A stretch of 64,000 nt of DNA from Francisella orientalis FNO12 (GTDB lineage: Bacteria; Pseudomonadota; Gammaproteobacteria; Francisellales; Francisellaceae): positions 1,054,001 to 1,118,000 of the forward strand of contig NZ_CP011921.2 in assembly GCF_001042525.2 (NCBI RefSeq), written 5' to 3'. Positions 10,652 to 20,415 of this stretch are shown here, piece after piece; position 1 is the stretch's first letter, and each line of letters begins with the position of its first letter. Below the pieces are notes generated by a model, which saw only the letters and a list, made by a program, of their open reading frames with translations, was not told the origin of the DNA and did no database searches. A program made the translations under genes and the position numbers.

Positions 10652-10769
10652 ATGAGAAATATCTTTATAAAATATAGATTAAAAGTTTACACTATTTGGT
10701 ATTTTTATAAATCATTTTACAGATCTAATAATACTATACTATCCAAAGTATTTATCTATACTAATATCT

Positions 10770-11374
10770 ATGATGCAAAATATAATTATTGTATTATTTA
10801 ATGAGTTTGAAACTTTAGATGTTTTTGGACCAATTGAGATTTTTGGGAGTTTCAAAGAGCACTTTAAACTTGAATATTATTCTCTATAAGGAGGTAATAT
10901 ATAGTAATCAAAATGTTTGTATAAACACCAAAAAACTCTCAGATGCTAATTTTAAAAGCCTGATATTATTTGTACCGGGAGGTATTGGTACAAGAAAGTT
11001 AATATACAATAAAAAATTAATAGCTGAATTAACTAGACTGGTAAATAATGCTAAATATATACTTACAGTCTGTACAGGTTCATCCTTATTCTCTCAAACA
11101 AATCTGCTTAATAGCAAAAAAGCTACCTCTAATAAAAAAAGCTCTAAAATGGACAAAATCTATAGCTCCAGATGTAAACTAGATCGACAAAGCTAGATGG
11201 GTAAAAGATGGTAATATTTATACAAGCTCTGGCATAAGTGCGGGCATAGATATGTCTCTTGGTTTTATCGCAGATATCTTAGGCTATGATGTAGCTAAAC
11301 AAAAGAGTATAGAGTTAGAATATTCATAGCAAGAAGATGTAAATGTTGATGAATTTGCAGATATTTATAAATAG
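10770..11374 (+). pseudogene. DJ-1/PfpI-family (GATase1-like) protein, broken
   Basis: The fragments read MQNIIIVLFNEFETLDVFGPIEI, then FVPGGIGTR, then ILTVCTGSSLFSQ with the nucleophile-elbow cysteine, then [16 protein letters not shown]. This order is diagnostic of the DJ-1/PfpI superfamily, close to isonitrile-hydratase-like members and GATase1-type AraC regulators. At least five lesions are present: TAA and TAG near 10890-10905, a frameshift near 11125, TAG near 11185 and TAG near 11328. About 200 codons would be restored. No DNA-binding domain follows, so the ancestor was probably the stand-alone enzyme form. Confidence 0.75.
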
Positions 11375-12340
11375 CTAGTTATTTGCAAAGAATTTTAAAA
11401 CGCTATCAAACTGCGGCTGTTGAATATTCCAAAATATAATATTAGCTCCGATATAATTCTTATCAAAATCATATAATTCTGCCTGTGTAAATTTCTTTGA
11501 TGTTTTTGGATTTGTATATGTATAATCAGGCTCCTGAACTGCAATAGTAATAGTATTTATATCTGCCTTATATTTATGTAAAAATTGATAACTATTTTTC
11601 ATCTGACTTTTTCGATATGGTACTGTGTCAGGATTGCCTATGCCGATATTATTTTTGATTGCTATAGCAAATATCTCTTGCGTAAAACCATGATCATTAT
11701 TCCATTCACAAGGTAAAAAATTGATATATTGCACTACCTTGCTTTGCTTAAACTATTTTTTAAGATAAAGCATATTACTAACTATTGAATCTATATAAGT
11801 CTAACAAAACTTATCCGTTTAAAACTTCTCATCTATATCAATAAATGTTTTAGGTAAGTTTATACCGGCTACTTTACCATCATACTGTTTAGCTAGCTGA
11901 TCTATTAACTTATGAAATCTTTTGTTTAGCTTAGGATTCTATTGTTTAGTAACCCAACCAGCTCCTAAAGGCTGTCCCTCTCCTGCGAAATCAGTTTGTC
12001 TGAGCACTCCATTATCATAGACGTCAGATTGTAAGTATTTTGGAACTGGAGTATGTTTGATTTCAAACGATTTATCTTGTAGCTGTACAAAGAGCTTTTT
12101 ATGGTACTTTTTTAATAATTGATAATCTTCTTCAATAGCTGAAAAATCATAGCTATCTTCTAGCGGCTCCAATCTTTTCCAAGAATAAACTATCTGAGCA
12201 CCTTTTACCGGTGGATTATCAATTTCTTTGATATGATCTTTTGCTGAATCTCCTCCTAAAAATAAATATAGCTCTGGATTACTCGCAAAACATAAATTAA
12301 AGGCCATAAAACTTACTATAAGTATAATTATCTTTTTCAT
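11375..12340 (-). pseudogene. Secreted TIM-barrel glycosidase-like protein, broken
   Basis: The reading frame opens with a signal peptide (MKKIIILIVSFMAFNLCFA) and goes on with GAQIVYSWKRLEP and a DYQLLKKYHKKLFVQLQD stretch, typical of the first strands of a glycoside-hydrolase (beta/alpha)8 barrel. It is stopped by TAG at 11939 and again by TAA, TAG and TAG between about 11735 and 11825, all in one frame, and then runs open to 11375 through FLPCEWNND and IIFWNI. Around 320 codons would be restored by changing only the stop codons. Periplasmic or exported location is expected. The exact GH family and substrate are not recognisable. Confidence 0.7.
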
Positions 12341-12429
12341 ATATATCCTACTAAATTAAAAACCATAAACTATTAGAATGTATAATAGCTAATAGTTCTC
12401 AACCAAAAACTTATACAGCAAATATTTTT

Positions 12430-13480
12430 ATGAGTAAAACAAGAAAAATCATACATATTGATATGGATTATTTCTTTGCTCAAGTTGAGGAAAAAGCAAA
12501 CCCAAGCCTTAAAGATAAACCATTTGTTGTAGGTGGTACCAACCCCAAGCGAGGGGTAATATCTACTTGTAACTATATAGCTAGAGAATATGGAGTACAC
12601 TCGGCTACGCCTACTGCAATTGCTATGCAAAAGTGTCCTAATCTTATACTTCTAAATACTGACTTTGCAAAATATAAAGCTAAATCATCCATTATAAGAG
12701 AGGTATTTAAGACTTTCACAGATAAGGTTGAGCCTCTATCTCTTGATGAGGCGTATCTGGATGTTACAGATGTTGCAGCATATAAAAATAGTGCAACACT
12801 AATTGCTCAAGCTATTAAACAAGAAATTTTTAACAAAACTAGGCTCACAGGATCAGCTGGAGTAGCTCCAAATAAACTACTTGCAAAAATAGTTAGTGAT
12901 ATAAATAAACCTAATGGATTATATGTAATCACTCCTGAGCAAGTTAATGATTTTGTTAAAGATCTACCAATTAAGAAATTTTTTTGTGTTGGTAGAGTCT
13001 CACAAGAAAAACTAAAAAGTATGAATGTCGAGACTTGCTTAGATTTGCAGCAACTAAGTCTAACTACTCTTCTAGATAAGTTTGGTAAATTTGGAAGTAG
13101 TTTATATAACTATGCCAGAGGTATTGATAACCGCGAAGTTAACCCAGTAAGTATCCGTAAATCTGTAAGTGTAGAAAATACATACTTAGAAGATCTAAAG
13201 ACTCTCGAGCTTTGCCTAGAAAAACTACCTAACTTATATAACAAGTTGACCAGTCGCATGACTGAAGAGTCATTATAATTCTATAATAGGTATTATTGTC
13301 AAATTTACAGATACAAAATTTAATAAAACTAGCCTGGCTAGAGTAGCAAAAACACTAGATAAAGAAGTTATAAAAAATCTAATAATTGAGTTACATCAAA
13401 AACAAAATCACCCGATTAGACTAATTGGTATAGGTGTACGACTTGGGGAGGTTGATGATAAGCAGATGGAATTGTTTTGA
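12430..13480 (+). pseudogene. dinB: DNA polymerase IV (DinB), frameshifted
   Basis: The first 282 codons are an intact Y-family polymerase: catalytic Asp11 region [21 protein letters not shown] with Asp106/Glu107, then the helix-hairpin-helix thumb ([10 protein letters not shown]). The frame ends at TAA 13276-13278 inside the little-finger domain. A two-base TA deletion in the TATA tract at about 13272-13281 explains this; in the shifted frame the little finger continues ([10 protein letters not shown] ... RLGEVDDKQ) to TGA 13478-13480. The whole would be 350 residues, as in E. coli (351). Without the little finger, DNA and clamp binding should be lost. Translesion synthesis by Pol IV is therefore probably absent. 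Confidence 0.85.
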
Positions 13481-13493
13481 TATCTATAAATTA

Positions 13494-13811
13494 CTATTTT
13501 TCACTTAATTCATAATAATCTAAAAGCTCTTGTTTCATCTTTTTTTTTTCAAAACCTTCCATATTATCATCATATTCAAGATATCTATTAAGTCTAATAT
13601 TAAAACCTATTATTTCTGTATTTTTATGCTTTATTAGCTTTATTTTTCTTGTTTTATCATCACTTAAATTAGCTATACGTAAACCACTCCTTCTAATTCC
13701 ATCTAATACAGCTTTTGGAATATCATTAGCACTTATCTTTAGCTATATATTATTTAGAGAAACTTTCACACTACAACAATCTATTCGTATTTTTATAATT
13801 GTAATGTCGAT
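13494..13811 (-). pseudogene. Remnant of a small hypothetical protein
   Basis: An open stretch of about 105 codons in one frame, interrupted once by TAG near 13743 and lacking a usable start: the position expected for ATG (about 13811) reads ATC. The readable C-terminal part contains ANDIPKAVLDGIRRSG and ends EQ/ELLDYYELSEK-like, basic and acidic, without membrane segments. It is the last unit of the series that follows the dead restriction-modification genes on this strand. I do not recognise the family. Confidence 0.35.
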
Positions 13812-13855
13812 ATTTTTGGGTAAAAGAGTTTTGGATAGGAATGTGAAGAAATAGT

Positions 13856-14017
13856 TTACTTATTTTTATCCTTTGTCTTCTTTTTGTCTGTTATTGGTTT
13901 TACTTTGTTAGGTGATGCCCCTTCAGCTTTCAATTTTAGATGTATGTTTTAAGGCGGTGCTGCAAAAGTTCCTTCTTTTGGGTTCATTGTGAATTTTACT
14001 GCATTATTTTTTTCCAT
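13856..14017 (-). pseudogene. Short ORF 2 of a paralogous pair (interrupted)
   Basis: ATG at 14017 overlaps the end of the preceding short ORF. It reads MEKNNAVKFTMNPKEGTFAAPP, a TAA stop, then a continuation containing AEGASPNKVKP and a lysine-rich tail to TAA 13856-13858. The segment EGASxNKVKP is shared with the preceding ORF (EGASSSNVKP), so the two are likely duplicates. Either the TAA is a nonsense mutation or the real product is a 22-residue peptide. No family is known to me. Confidence 0.4.
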
Positions 14018-14174
14018 TTTGATTCTCGTTCGTTGTTTGAGAAGGTTTAACATTCGATGATGAGGCTCCCTCTTACAAAGGTTTATTGCGATTTGGTACT
14101 TTTATACAAGACATCGGTGCTGAATCTGTAAAATCCATCCCTTTTACTAATTTTTTAGATGTATCATTTGACAT
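14004..14174 (-). pseudogene. Short ORF 1 of a paralogous pair (interrupted), strong SD
   Basis: ATG at 14174 lies 8 nt after a perfect AGGAGG, which is embedded in the last codons of the membrane-protein gene. The frame reads 33 codons (MSNDTSKKLV ... NRNKPL), meets TAA at 14073-14075, and continues through EGASSSNVKP to TAA at 14004-14006. It shares the EGASxxxVKP segment with the next ORF. The excellent ribosome-binding site suggests a translated gene, at least recently. Function unknown. Confidence 0.45.
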
Positions 14175-14178
14175 AAAA

Positions 14179-14550
14179 TTATCCTCCTATAACGATTGTT
14201 GATATAAAAATAAAACTAATGCACAGAGAAATAATAAAAAGCCATCTATAGCCATCTTCTAATATCTCAACGATTTGAAATTTCTCATTTTTTAGATCTT
14301 CATAAGTTTCTCTAATTATTTTCTGTGTTTTAACAATCGTATAAACTGATAGTACTATTGTTAATGCAAAACAAAATATAAAAAATAGAAAAAACATCTT
14401 CATATAGCAACTTAGGCTGACTGTTATATCAACCTTACTTATAAATGCACCTATAGCAACGAGTGATGTACTAGGTATGAGTTTTTCCATAAATTTAGAA
14501 TTTTCTTTATAAAACTCTAAGAGCATTATTCTATATTCTTTTTCATTCAT
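14179..14550 (-). CDS. Small three-helix membrane protein behind the RM locus
   Basis: An intact 123-residue ORF of unknown family. It has an N-terminal helix rich in Lys/Glu (residues 1-23), hydrophobic segments at roughly 26-45, 48-72 and 100-121, and a charged cytoplasmic-type loop (TQKIIRETYEDLKNEKFQ) between the last two. Its ATG overlaps the stop of the hsdS remnant by the ATGA arrangement, so it was translationally coupled to the restriction-modification genes. It is the only undamaged gene between dinB and dusB. Small multi-helix proteins beside restriction or abortive-infection genes are sometimes effectors, but nothing in this sequence proves that. Confidence 0.6.
   Translation of the reverse strand: MNEKEYRIMLLEFYKENSKFMEKLIPSTSLVAIGAFISKVDITVSLSCYMKMFFLFFIFCFALTIVLSVYTIVKTQKIIRETYEDLKNEKFQIVEILEDGYRWLFIISLCISFIFISTIVIGG
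14183..14188 (-). promoter_or_regulatory. Perfect Shine-Dalgarno for the short ORF
   Basis: The minus strand reads AGGAGG here, 8 nt before the ATG at 14174 and inside the final Gly-Gly codons of the upstream gene. It is the strongest ribosome-binding site in the decay zone. Confidence 0.7.
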
Positions 14551-15152
14551 TGTTCTTTTTGCTGCTTTTGTTGATAGGCTTTTTTTGATAAAGCTAAAAT
14601 TTTAGAATCAAGTAAAATAGGTATTGATAATAAAGCTTTATAATCTAAAGCTGGCCTAGTTCCTCCCGTAGCTCTCTTACTTGCTAACTTTTCACCTATG
14701 TCTGTATTTAAGTATGCAGCTATACCTTCACTGAGTTTTTTATCGCTTGTTTTTATTACAACTATATGTTGATTTATATTTCCTACAAAACCTTCTGGAG
14801 CGATAGAAGCAACAGCCATTCTACCAACACCTGTTATTTTAATTAATAAATCTCCTTCGGCTACTTGACTTCTTTTTAATAAACCTTGGTGAGTTTCTTG
14901 ATTAATATATTTAACATCATCCAACGATAAATTTCCTGAAGGAGATAGATTCTGTAGTTTTTGGCGTAACTCAGCCAGATACAATCTTTGTATAATATCT
15001 TAAAGGCTTTGCTCCAAGCTGTTTAAGTCTATCATCTATCTTAGCTATATCAGGAATATAAAAAAAGGATCGACTCTCCCGTCAATATTAGAATAATCCA
15101 CCAAAAAAATTTTATTATTATCCACAGAGCTATCAAATTTATATTCTGCCAT
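14547..15152 (-). pseudogene. hsdS: Type I restriction specificity subunit HsdS remnant
   Basis: ATG at 15152 opens a frame with KFDSSVDNNKIFLVDYSNIDGR, then a one-base loss in a T7 run (about 15060-15066) shifts it. The other frame continues YYTKIVSG, where a TGA near 14990 takes the place of Gly in the usual VSGG(V/T)TP. Another shift leads to the open part (14547-14984) with GDLLIKITGVGRMAVA and FVGNINQHIVVIK, a classic HsdS target-recognition domain. Only about one domain remains, roughly 200 codons. Its start overlaps the end of hsdM, the standard operon order. Confidence 0.75.
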
Positions 15153-17401
15153 CTTCAATATCCTTGATAAATTTTGTTAGATGCTTCTGTATTTCATCTA
15201 GCTCGTTATTACCAGTTTCTTTACCTGTTGCATCGTAGCCAATATTTTCAGCTATTGCCATAAATATAGGATAATCAAGATTTTGAGCTTTTATTTGCTC
15301 TTTTCTTTGCTTCTGATATAGATCTGTTAGCTTTTCTTTGAAATCTGCTAACTTCTGGTTATATTCTGCTGAGATTTATGTTTTCCAGTCTTTAAATTCT
15401 TGAGTCTTCTCTATAGCTTTTTTATCTGTCTCTGCTGTAGTATTTATAAATCCAGTATGATTTTTGATTATTGCTTTTTTCTCGGCTTCTATCACTTTAC
15501 AAGTATTTTCATAGTTTTGTAAACTTTTTATATTATCCTACAAATCTACTTTTAATTGCCTATAAGCTTGGCTTTTTATAGCTGGCCACTTTCTCAAGAA
15601 AAGCACCGAACTTTTGACACCTGCACCATTTGCAGCAAATGCTGTCTGAGGCATAGACACTACAGCCACTAGCCTAAACCAATCTTCTATTTGATCTCTT
15701 ACATATTGTAATGAGCTATTTGTGAGTATCCCATCAGGTATAACTATCGCAAGAAAGCCATTTTCTTTTAAAAACTTATAACACTACTCTATAAATAGAA
15801 CCTCTGTACTTTGTGAATCCTTTTCTTTGCTTTTTTTAGTTTTTAGATCAAGCCAGTCTATTTCTGTACTACCAAAGTCAAAAGTTTTTAGATAGTTTTT
15901 TTCAGATTTTTTGACCTTACTCCTAAACGGTGAGTTTGTAATAATAAAATCCATAGAGTTCGCTTTGAATTCTTTATTTGTTTTTTGCATCTCATCAAAG
16001 CCAACTAATCCATCACTAGCTATTACATTTGTATGACCATCATCATGAATAATCATATTCATCTTAGCAGTTCTAGCTATTTGCTCGTTTATCTCTATAC
16101 CAAATAGTCTTCTATGCAAAATCATGCCAATAGCTATGATGGTACTTTGCATCATCTATATCAGTTTCAAAATCAGGATACTCTTGATCTGCTTGAGCTC
16201 TAACTTTATCCAAAGCATGCAACAAAAATCCACCGCTACCACAAGATGTATCTAATACTCTATCAGTATTTTGATATTTAAAGTATCTACAACAAACTTA
16301 ACTATAGGTCGTGGCGTAAAATATTGTCCAAAATCACCCCTAAAGAAACTTCCCATAAAAGTTTCAAAAGCTCGACCTTTACTATCCAAATCTGTCTTAT
16401 TAAGATTTATACTTTGCAAGTAATTTACAATCGTCCGAATTCTAGAATCTGATAGCCTAATATCATCTTTAAAAACTTCTTTATCGAACTCTTTACCACG
16501 ATTATAAATATATCTTACTCGCTCAGCTAAAGCTTTGTTAGTACGATAATCTTCATCCATATTTTTCTCTTTATCTTCTTTAGTTAGCTCTTCTTGTATT
16601 ACTTGAAAATGATATACTTCACCATTCTTACGAGCTTTTTTATTATTACCTTCAAGGTTATATCTTTCATCCCAAATTTTACAAAATATTAGTTTATCTA
16701 ACTCATCAAAAGCTTCTGAAGGATTTAGCTGCCCACCTGCCCAAAGTGCATCACGCACTTGTTTAAAATTCTAGTTAGCTCACTCTGCCACAGTTTGGAT
16801 ATCTTTAAACTTTTTGTTGTTATAAGCTTTATACTTAGCTTCTTTACAAACCCCGCCTTTTGCATACTTAAATGGTGGTACCCTGTCTTCACCAAACTTA
16901 GGGATATCTGGCAATGTTTCCTTTATATTTTTATCCTTATCAAACCTAAAATACTCATTTAAGATACCTGATATCACCCAAATATATTTAATAGTTCTAG
17001 AAATAAATCTCGCATAACTAAAGGCTTGATTAACCGCTTGACGATATTCTGACTCTAAAACTTCTTGTTTTTTTACACTCTACAATTAGCTTTGGCTTTT
17101 CATGTGCTTTATCATCATAGACAACAATATCTACTTCTTTTTTAGTAGATCCATCTGTTATATTCTCAAATTGATTTATATACTCTAGACTATAATCATA
17201 GTCATATACTAATTTTAAAAAAGTATCTGCTTGGACTCTTTCCTCTGGGTTATCTATTTTTCTAGATTTGTTTTGAAATACGTAGGTTATCCTTTCATAT
17301 TCATCATCAAGACTAATATGCTTATCTTGTATACCCTATTCTAAGTATTTTATTTCTTCTTTAAGCTTGATGAATTTTTCTATTAGGTTTTTTTCTTCCA
17401 T
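15139..17401 (-). pseudogene. hsdM: Type I RM methyltransferase with N-terminal HsdR_N-like domain, decayed
   Basis: A continuous 750-codon ancestor can be traced. The N-terminus has ITDGSTKKEVDIVVYD and KPKLIVECK, the PD-(D/E)xK-like pattern of the HsdR N-terminal domain. The N6-adenine methyltransferase follows: GQYFTPRPIVKFVVD, motif I as DTSCGSGGFL, and motif IV as NSPF in place of NPPF. A coiled-coil tail ends at TAA 15139. Lesions include TAG near 17338, an extra A in the A7 run near 17075, TGA 16780 and TAG nearby, frameshifts near 16260 and 16160, TAG 15784, TAG near 15540 and TAA near 15380. No hsdR gene follows in the window. The system is certainly dead. Confidence 0.8.
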
Positions 17402-17466
17402 TAAATCAACTAGAGTGAAAATTAACTAGGAACAATTTTACAACATAAGAAATTAAAAAAGAATTT

Positions 17467-18450
17467 TTAAAACTTATATAATAACCTTTTATATTCTTCT
17501 AGAACTCTAAAAATCTCCCCTTCTTCCTCTAACTGATTCAACTTCATTATAAACTCTTTTGAGCCTGATAAATGAGCAAGATAAAAACTAGCATGAGTAC
17601 GGATTTCTTTTACAGCTACTTTGGCAGTTTTTAACTTAATAAGTCTTCTTAGATGCTCTCCTAATACCTCAACACGCTCAACTGGTGTTGGTGGTGATAT
17701 TAGCTCACCTGTATTTAGATACTTGGCAATTTTCCTAAAAATCCAAGGATTACCACGAGATGCGCGCCCCACCATTACAGCATCTACACCTGTATGCTCT
17801 ATCATAGCCTTAGCGCTATGAGGACAGAACACATCTCCATTACCAATCACAACTGTATCTACAGCTTTTCTGACATCACGGATAATATCCCAATTTGCTT
17901 TACCGGTATACATCTGCTCACGCGTACGTCCGTGTATCGTAATAGCACTTACACCAGCATCTTCACATGCTTTAGCAACCTCTATAGCATTGATATTTTC
18001 ATCATCCCAACCAATACGCATCTTTACAGTTACTGGTTTATATACTGCCTTTACTACAGCTGTTAATATCTCATGGATTCTATCAACATCTTTTAGAAGT
18101 GCCGCTCCAGCTTGCAATTTTTTAGCAACTTTTGGCATAGGACAACCCATATTTATATCTAAAAAATCACATTCAGTATTCTCTGCGATATATTTTGTAG
18201 CACCAACAAAACTATCAATATCTGTACCAAATATCTGTATACCTAATGGTTTTTCACTATTTTCCATATAGAGCATTTCCATAGTTTCCCAATTACGCTC
18301 AACTACGGCTTTGTTACTAACCATCTCAGTATATATTAGTCCTGCCCCATGCTCTTTGCATATAGTACGAAATGCACTATCACAAAATCCTGTCATTGGT
18401 GCAAGTACAACATTATTTTCAATTTCTATATCTGCTATTTTAAAGCTCAT
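17467..18450 (-). CDS. dusB: tRNA-dihydrouridine synthase B
   Basis: A 327-residue FMN-dependent TIM-barrel enzyme that reduces a uridine of the tRNA D-loop, with NADPH as donor. The N-terminus has APMTGFCDSAFR; catalytic Cys103 sits in the DINMGCPMPKV segment; KMRIGW and the FMN-phosphate-binding GNGDV and MVGRASRGNPW follow. The length (E. coli DusB 321) and the NMGCP context fit DusB rather than DusA or DusC. Its ATG lies inside prmA (11-nt overlap), so the two form a translationally linked pair; in enterobacteria dusB instead precedes fis. Confidence 0.92.
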   Translation of the reverse strand: MSFKIADIEIENNVVLAPMTGFCDSAFRTICKEHGAGLIYTEMVSNKAVVERNWETMEMLYMENSEKPLGIQIFGTDIDSFVGATKYIAENTECDFLDINMGCPMPKVAKKLQAGAALLKDVDRIHEILTAVVKAVYKPVTVKMRIGWDDENINAIEVAKACEDAGVSAITIHGRTREQMYTGKANWDIIRDVRKAVDTVVIGNGDVFCPHSAKAMIEHTGVDAVMVGRASRGNPWIFRKIAKYLNTGELISPPTPVERVEVLGEHLRRLIKLKTAKVAVKEIRTHASFYLAHLSGSKEFIMKLNQLEEEGEIFRVLEEYKRLLYKF

Positions 18451-19285
18451 CTTTCACACCATCTAATAGAAACCATTGCCCCATTTGTTTGGGTTTATCA
18501 AATTTTATACCGTATTTTTTAAACTCATGTTGAACTTCATCAACTTGATTTTCTATGATTCCAGACAGTGCTAATCTTCCACCAGGCTTTAGACTACCTG
18601 TAATATTTTTAACTAGACTAGTTAATACATTTGAGAAAATATTAGCTACTACCAAATCAAATTGCTGTGTAGGAGCATTATTACTAAAATGGGTTTTATC
18701 AGCTACGCTATTTTCTTGAGCATTTTTGATAGATGACTCTATTGAGTTTGGATCCATATCTATACCTTCAGCATACTTTGCACCTAACTTAATAGCTCCA
18801 ATTGCTAGCACTCCAGTACCACAACCATAGTCCAGAACTGTTGAATCTTTACTAACATGCTGCTCTAACCATTCTAGACACATTTTTGTTGTCCCATGAT
18901 TACCACAGCCAAAAGCCATACTTGGATCAACTATTATATAAGTATGTTCATTATCTTGAGGTGGCTGTCGCCAATTTGGATAGACAACTATATTCTTACC
19001 AATCTCTATAGGTTCATAATCATATAACCAAGCAGCTTCCCACTGCTGATCTTTAATTATTTCGTAATTTATTTCACTTTCAATTATGTTTTCAAACTTT
19101 TTTTGAATGTTAGCAATAATACTATCTATATCATGATGGTTCTCATATAAGACTGTAATACTGACGATATCATCGGATTTATCTATTCTTGTTACAGAAC
19201 CTGCTTCACTATCAAAGAGGTAATTCTCGACTATGTCAAAATATTTAGATTTTAGTGTAAACTCTAACTGGTGCCATTGTTGCAT
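18440..19285 (-). CDS. prmA: Ribosomal protein L11 methyltransferase
   Basis: A 281-residue SAM-dependent methyltransferase that trimethylates L11 on the ribosome. The N-terminal third (1-80) is the substrate-recognition domain, opening with WHQLEF. Then comes PSMAFGCGNHGTT (121-133) and the SAM motif LDYGCGTG (151-158), followed by VVANIFSNVL. E. coli PrmA is 293 residues. The AFGTGxHxTT element is slightly altered (AFGCGNHGTT). It is the first gene of the prmA-dusB pair. Confidence 0.93.
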   Translation of the reverse strand: MQQWHQLEFTLKSKYFDIVENYLFDSEAGSVTRIDKSDDIVSITVLYENHHDIDSIIANIQKKFENIIESEINYEIIKDQQWEAAWLYDYEPIEIGKNIVVYPNWRQPPQDNEHTYIIVDPSMAFGCGNHGTTKMCLEWLEQHVSKDSTVLDYGCGTGVLAIGAIKLGAKYAEGIDMDPNSIESSIKNAQENSVADKTHFSNNAPTQQFDLVVANIFSNVLTSLVKNITGSLKPGGRLALSGIIENQVDEVQHEFKKYGIKFDKPKQMGQWFLLDGVKDEL

Positions 19286-19401
19286 TTTATAAAAAATAAT
19301 TCAAAACTTTATATATTGTAAAATAATACTAAATATACTAATTAACAGCTAGATTAAATTACTTATTTGATATCTACTAATTGACCTTATTTCAACAATC
19401 T

Positions 19402-19908
19402 TTATTTTGATCTAATTTTTCTTAACCAGAAATGATTAATAACCCTCAATACATAAACTGCTAAATATCCAGCACTCGCTACTAAAAGACCCGCAACAAA
19501 ACTACCTAAAAACAGTGGTTTCCAAAATTCATGTAAATGATTTAGCATATAAGAACCAAATGTTTCCCGGTTAGAGATATCAACCTGTTCTCCAAGCAAA
19601 AAACATCCAAATATATAATTACCCAAATACATTGGCACCCATGTTAAAGGATTACTAATCCATACCGTCAAAATTGCTATTGGTATATTAGCTCTCAGAG
19701 TTATAGCTGAAATAACTACAGGAGTCATTTGCAAATGTAATGGAATCATCATCCAAAAAAATCCTATAAAAACACCTCTTGCAACAGTATTGTAATTAGC
19801 AACCCATAGACTTTTGTTTGTAACTCTATGTGCTACAAAACCTAAAAATTTAGAATTCTCTAGTCTTTTTCTTTTTTTAATTAATTTTCGAGCTTTTTTA
19901 GTATTCAT
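19402..19908 (-). CDS. DUF2062 membrane protein
   Basis: A 168-residue integral membrane protein with a very basic N-terminus (ten Lys/Arg in the first fifteen residues) and three to four helices. The NPLTWVPMYLGNYIFG segment is the hallmark of DUF2062, following ARGVFIGFFWMMIP. Family members are common in proteobacteria, sometimes fused to glycosyltransferases; no role is known. It stands alone between prmA and a damaged small secreted protein gene. The ATG has no good ribosome-binding site, but no better start exists. Confidence 0.82.
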   Translation of the reverse strand: MNTKKARKLIKKRKRLENSKFLGFVAHRVTNKSLWVANYNTVARGVFIGFFWMMIPLHLQMTPVVISAITLRANIPIAILTVWISNPLTWVPMYLGNYIFGCFLLGEQVDISNRETFGSYMLNHLHEFWKPLFLGSFVAGLLVASAGYLAVYVLRVINHFWLRKIRSK

Positions 19909-20023
19909 ATTTCTAGATTTTTTTCAAAAAAATGGGTTATATAAAATTTGATAATTATTTATATCTTATACTCTAATCATACAAAATACTTTGAATTTAA
20001 ACTTAGAAAATATCTCCTCGTTA

Positions 20024-20277
20024 TTATGGCTGACTATAAGACCAAAATAGTCTATTTGCATCATCACCAGGACTAAACTCTACTTGTCTATTGTCGATAT
20101 ACTCACCATATCTTGAATTAATAAACTGTCTATCTGGTAGCGCATAAGCAGCACCTTGTACTCTCTCCTCTTTTACTTCCGGCCCATAATACATTCTGTA
20201 TGGATTAGCTGGTCGCATATAAGCATAACTCATCGCCACACTTAATAAACCCACAGTAATTAGAGTTATTTTTTCAT
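20024..20277 (-). pseudogene. Small secreted protein, frameshift in signal peptide
   Basis: An AAGGAG ribosome-binding site precedes ATG 20277, but the frame reads M-K-K-stop. Adding one A to the A6 run (plus-strand 20269-20274) gives M-K-K-I-T-L-I-T-V-G-L-L-S-V-A-M-S-Y-A, a normal signal peptide, in frame with the remaining 70 codons to 20024. The mature part is polar and Tyr/Asn/Arg-rich (PANPYRMYYGPE ... GEYIDNRQVEF). A GTG inside the signal peptide opens the same frame without a ribosome-binding site. Because the lesion is in a homopolymer at codon 2-3, loss, slippage or phase variation are all possible. Family unknown. Confidence 0.6.
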
Positions 20278-20415
20278 CTTTTATATCTCCTTTAAAAGGC
20301 CTTTAACCCAAAATTAATTATAACCTTTTTTAGTTACTTATATGAAAAAAATTTAACTTTAGACTATAGATATTTTGCTACAATTATCTTTAGAGTAAAT
20401 GTCTACACGAAAGAT

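Noticed and set aside
14547-17401. Phase-variable type I restriction system
   Set aside because: Too many independent nonsense codons and shifts exist outside homopolymers for any switch to restore function.
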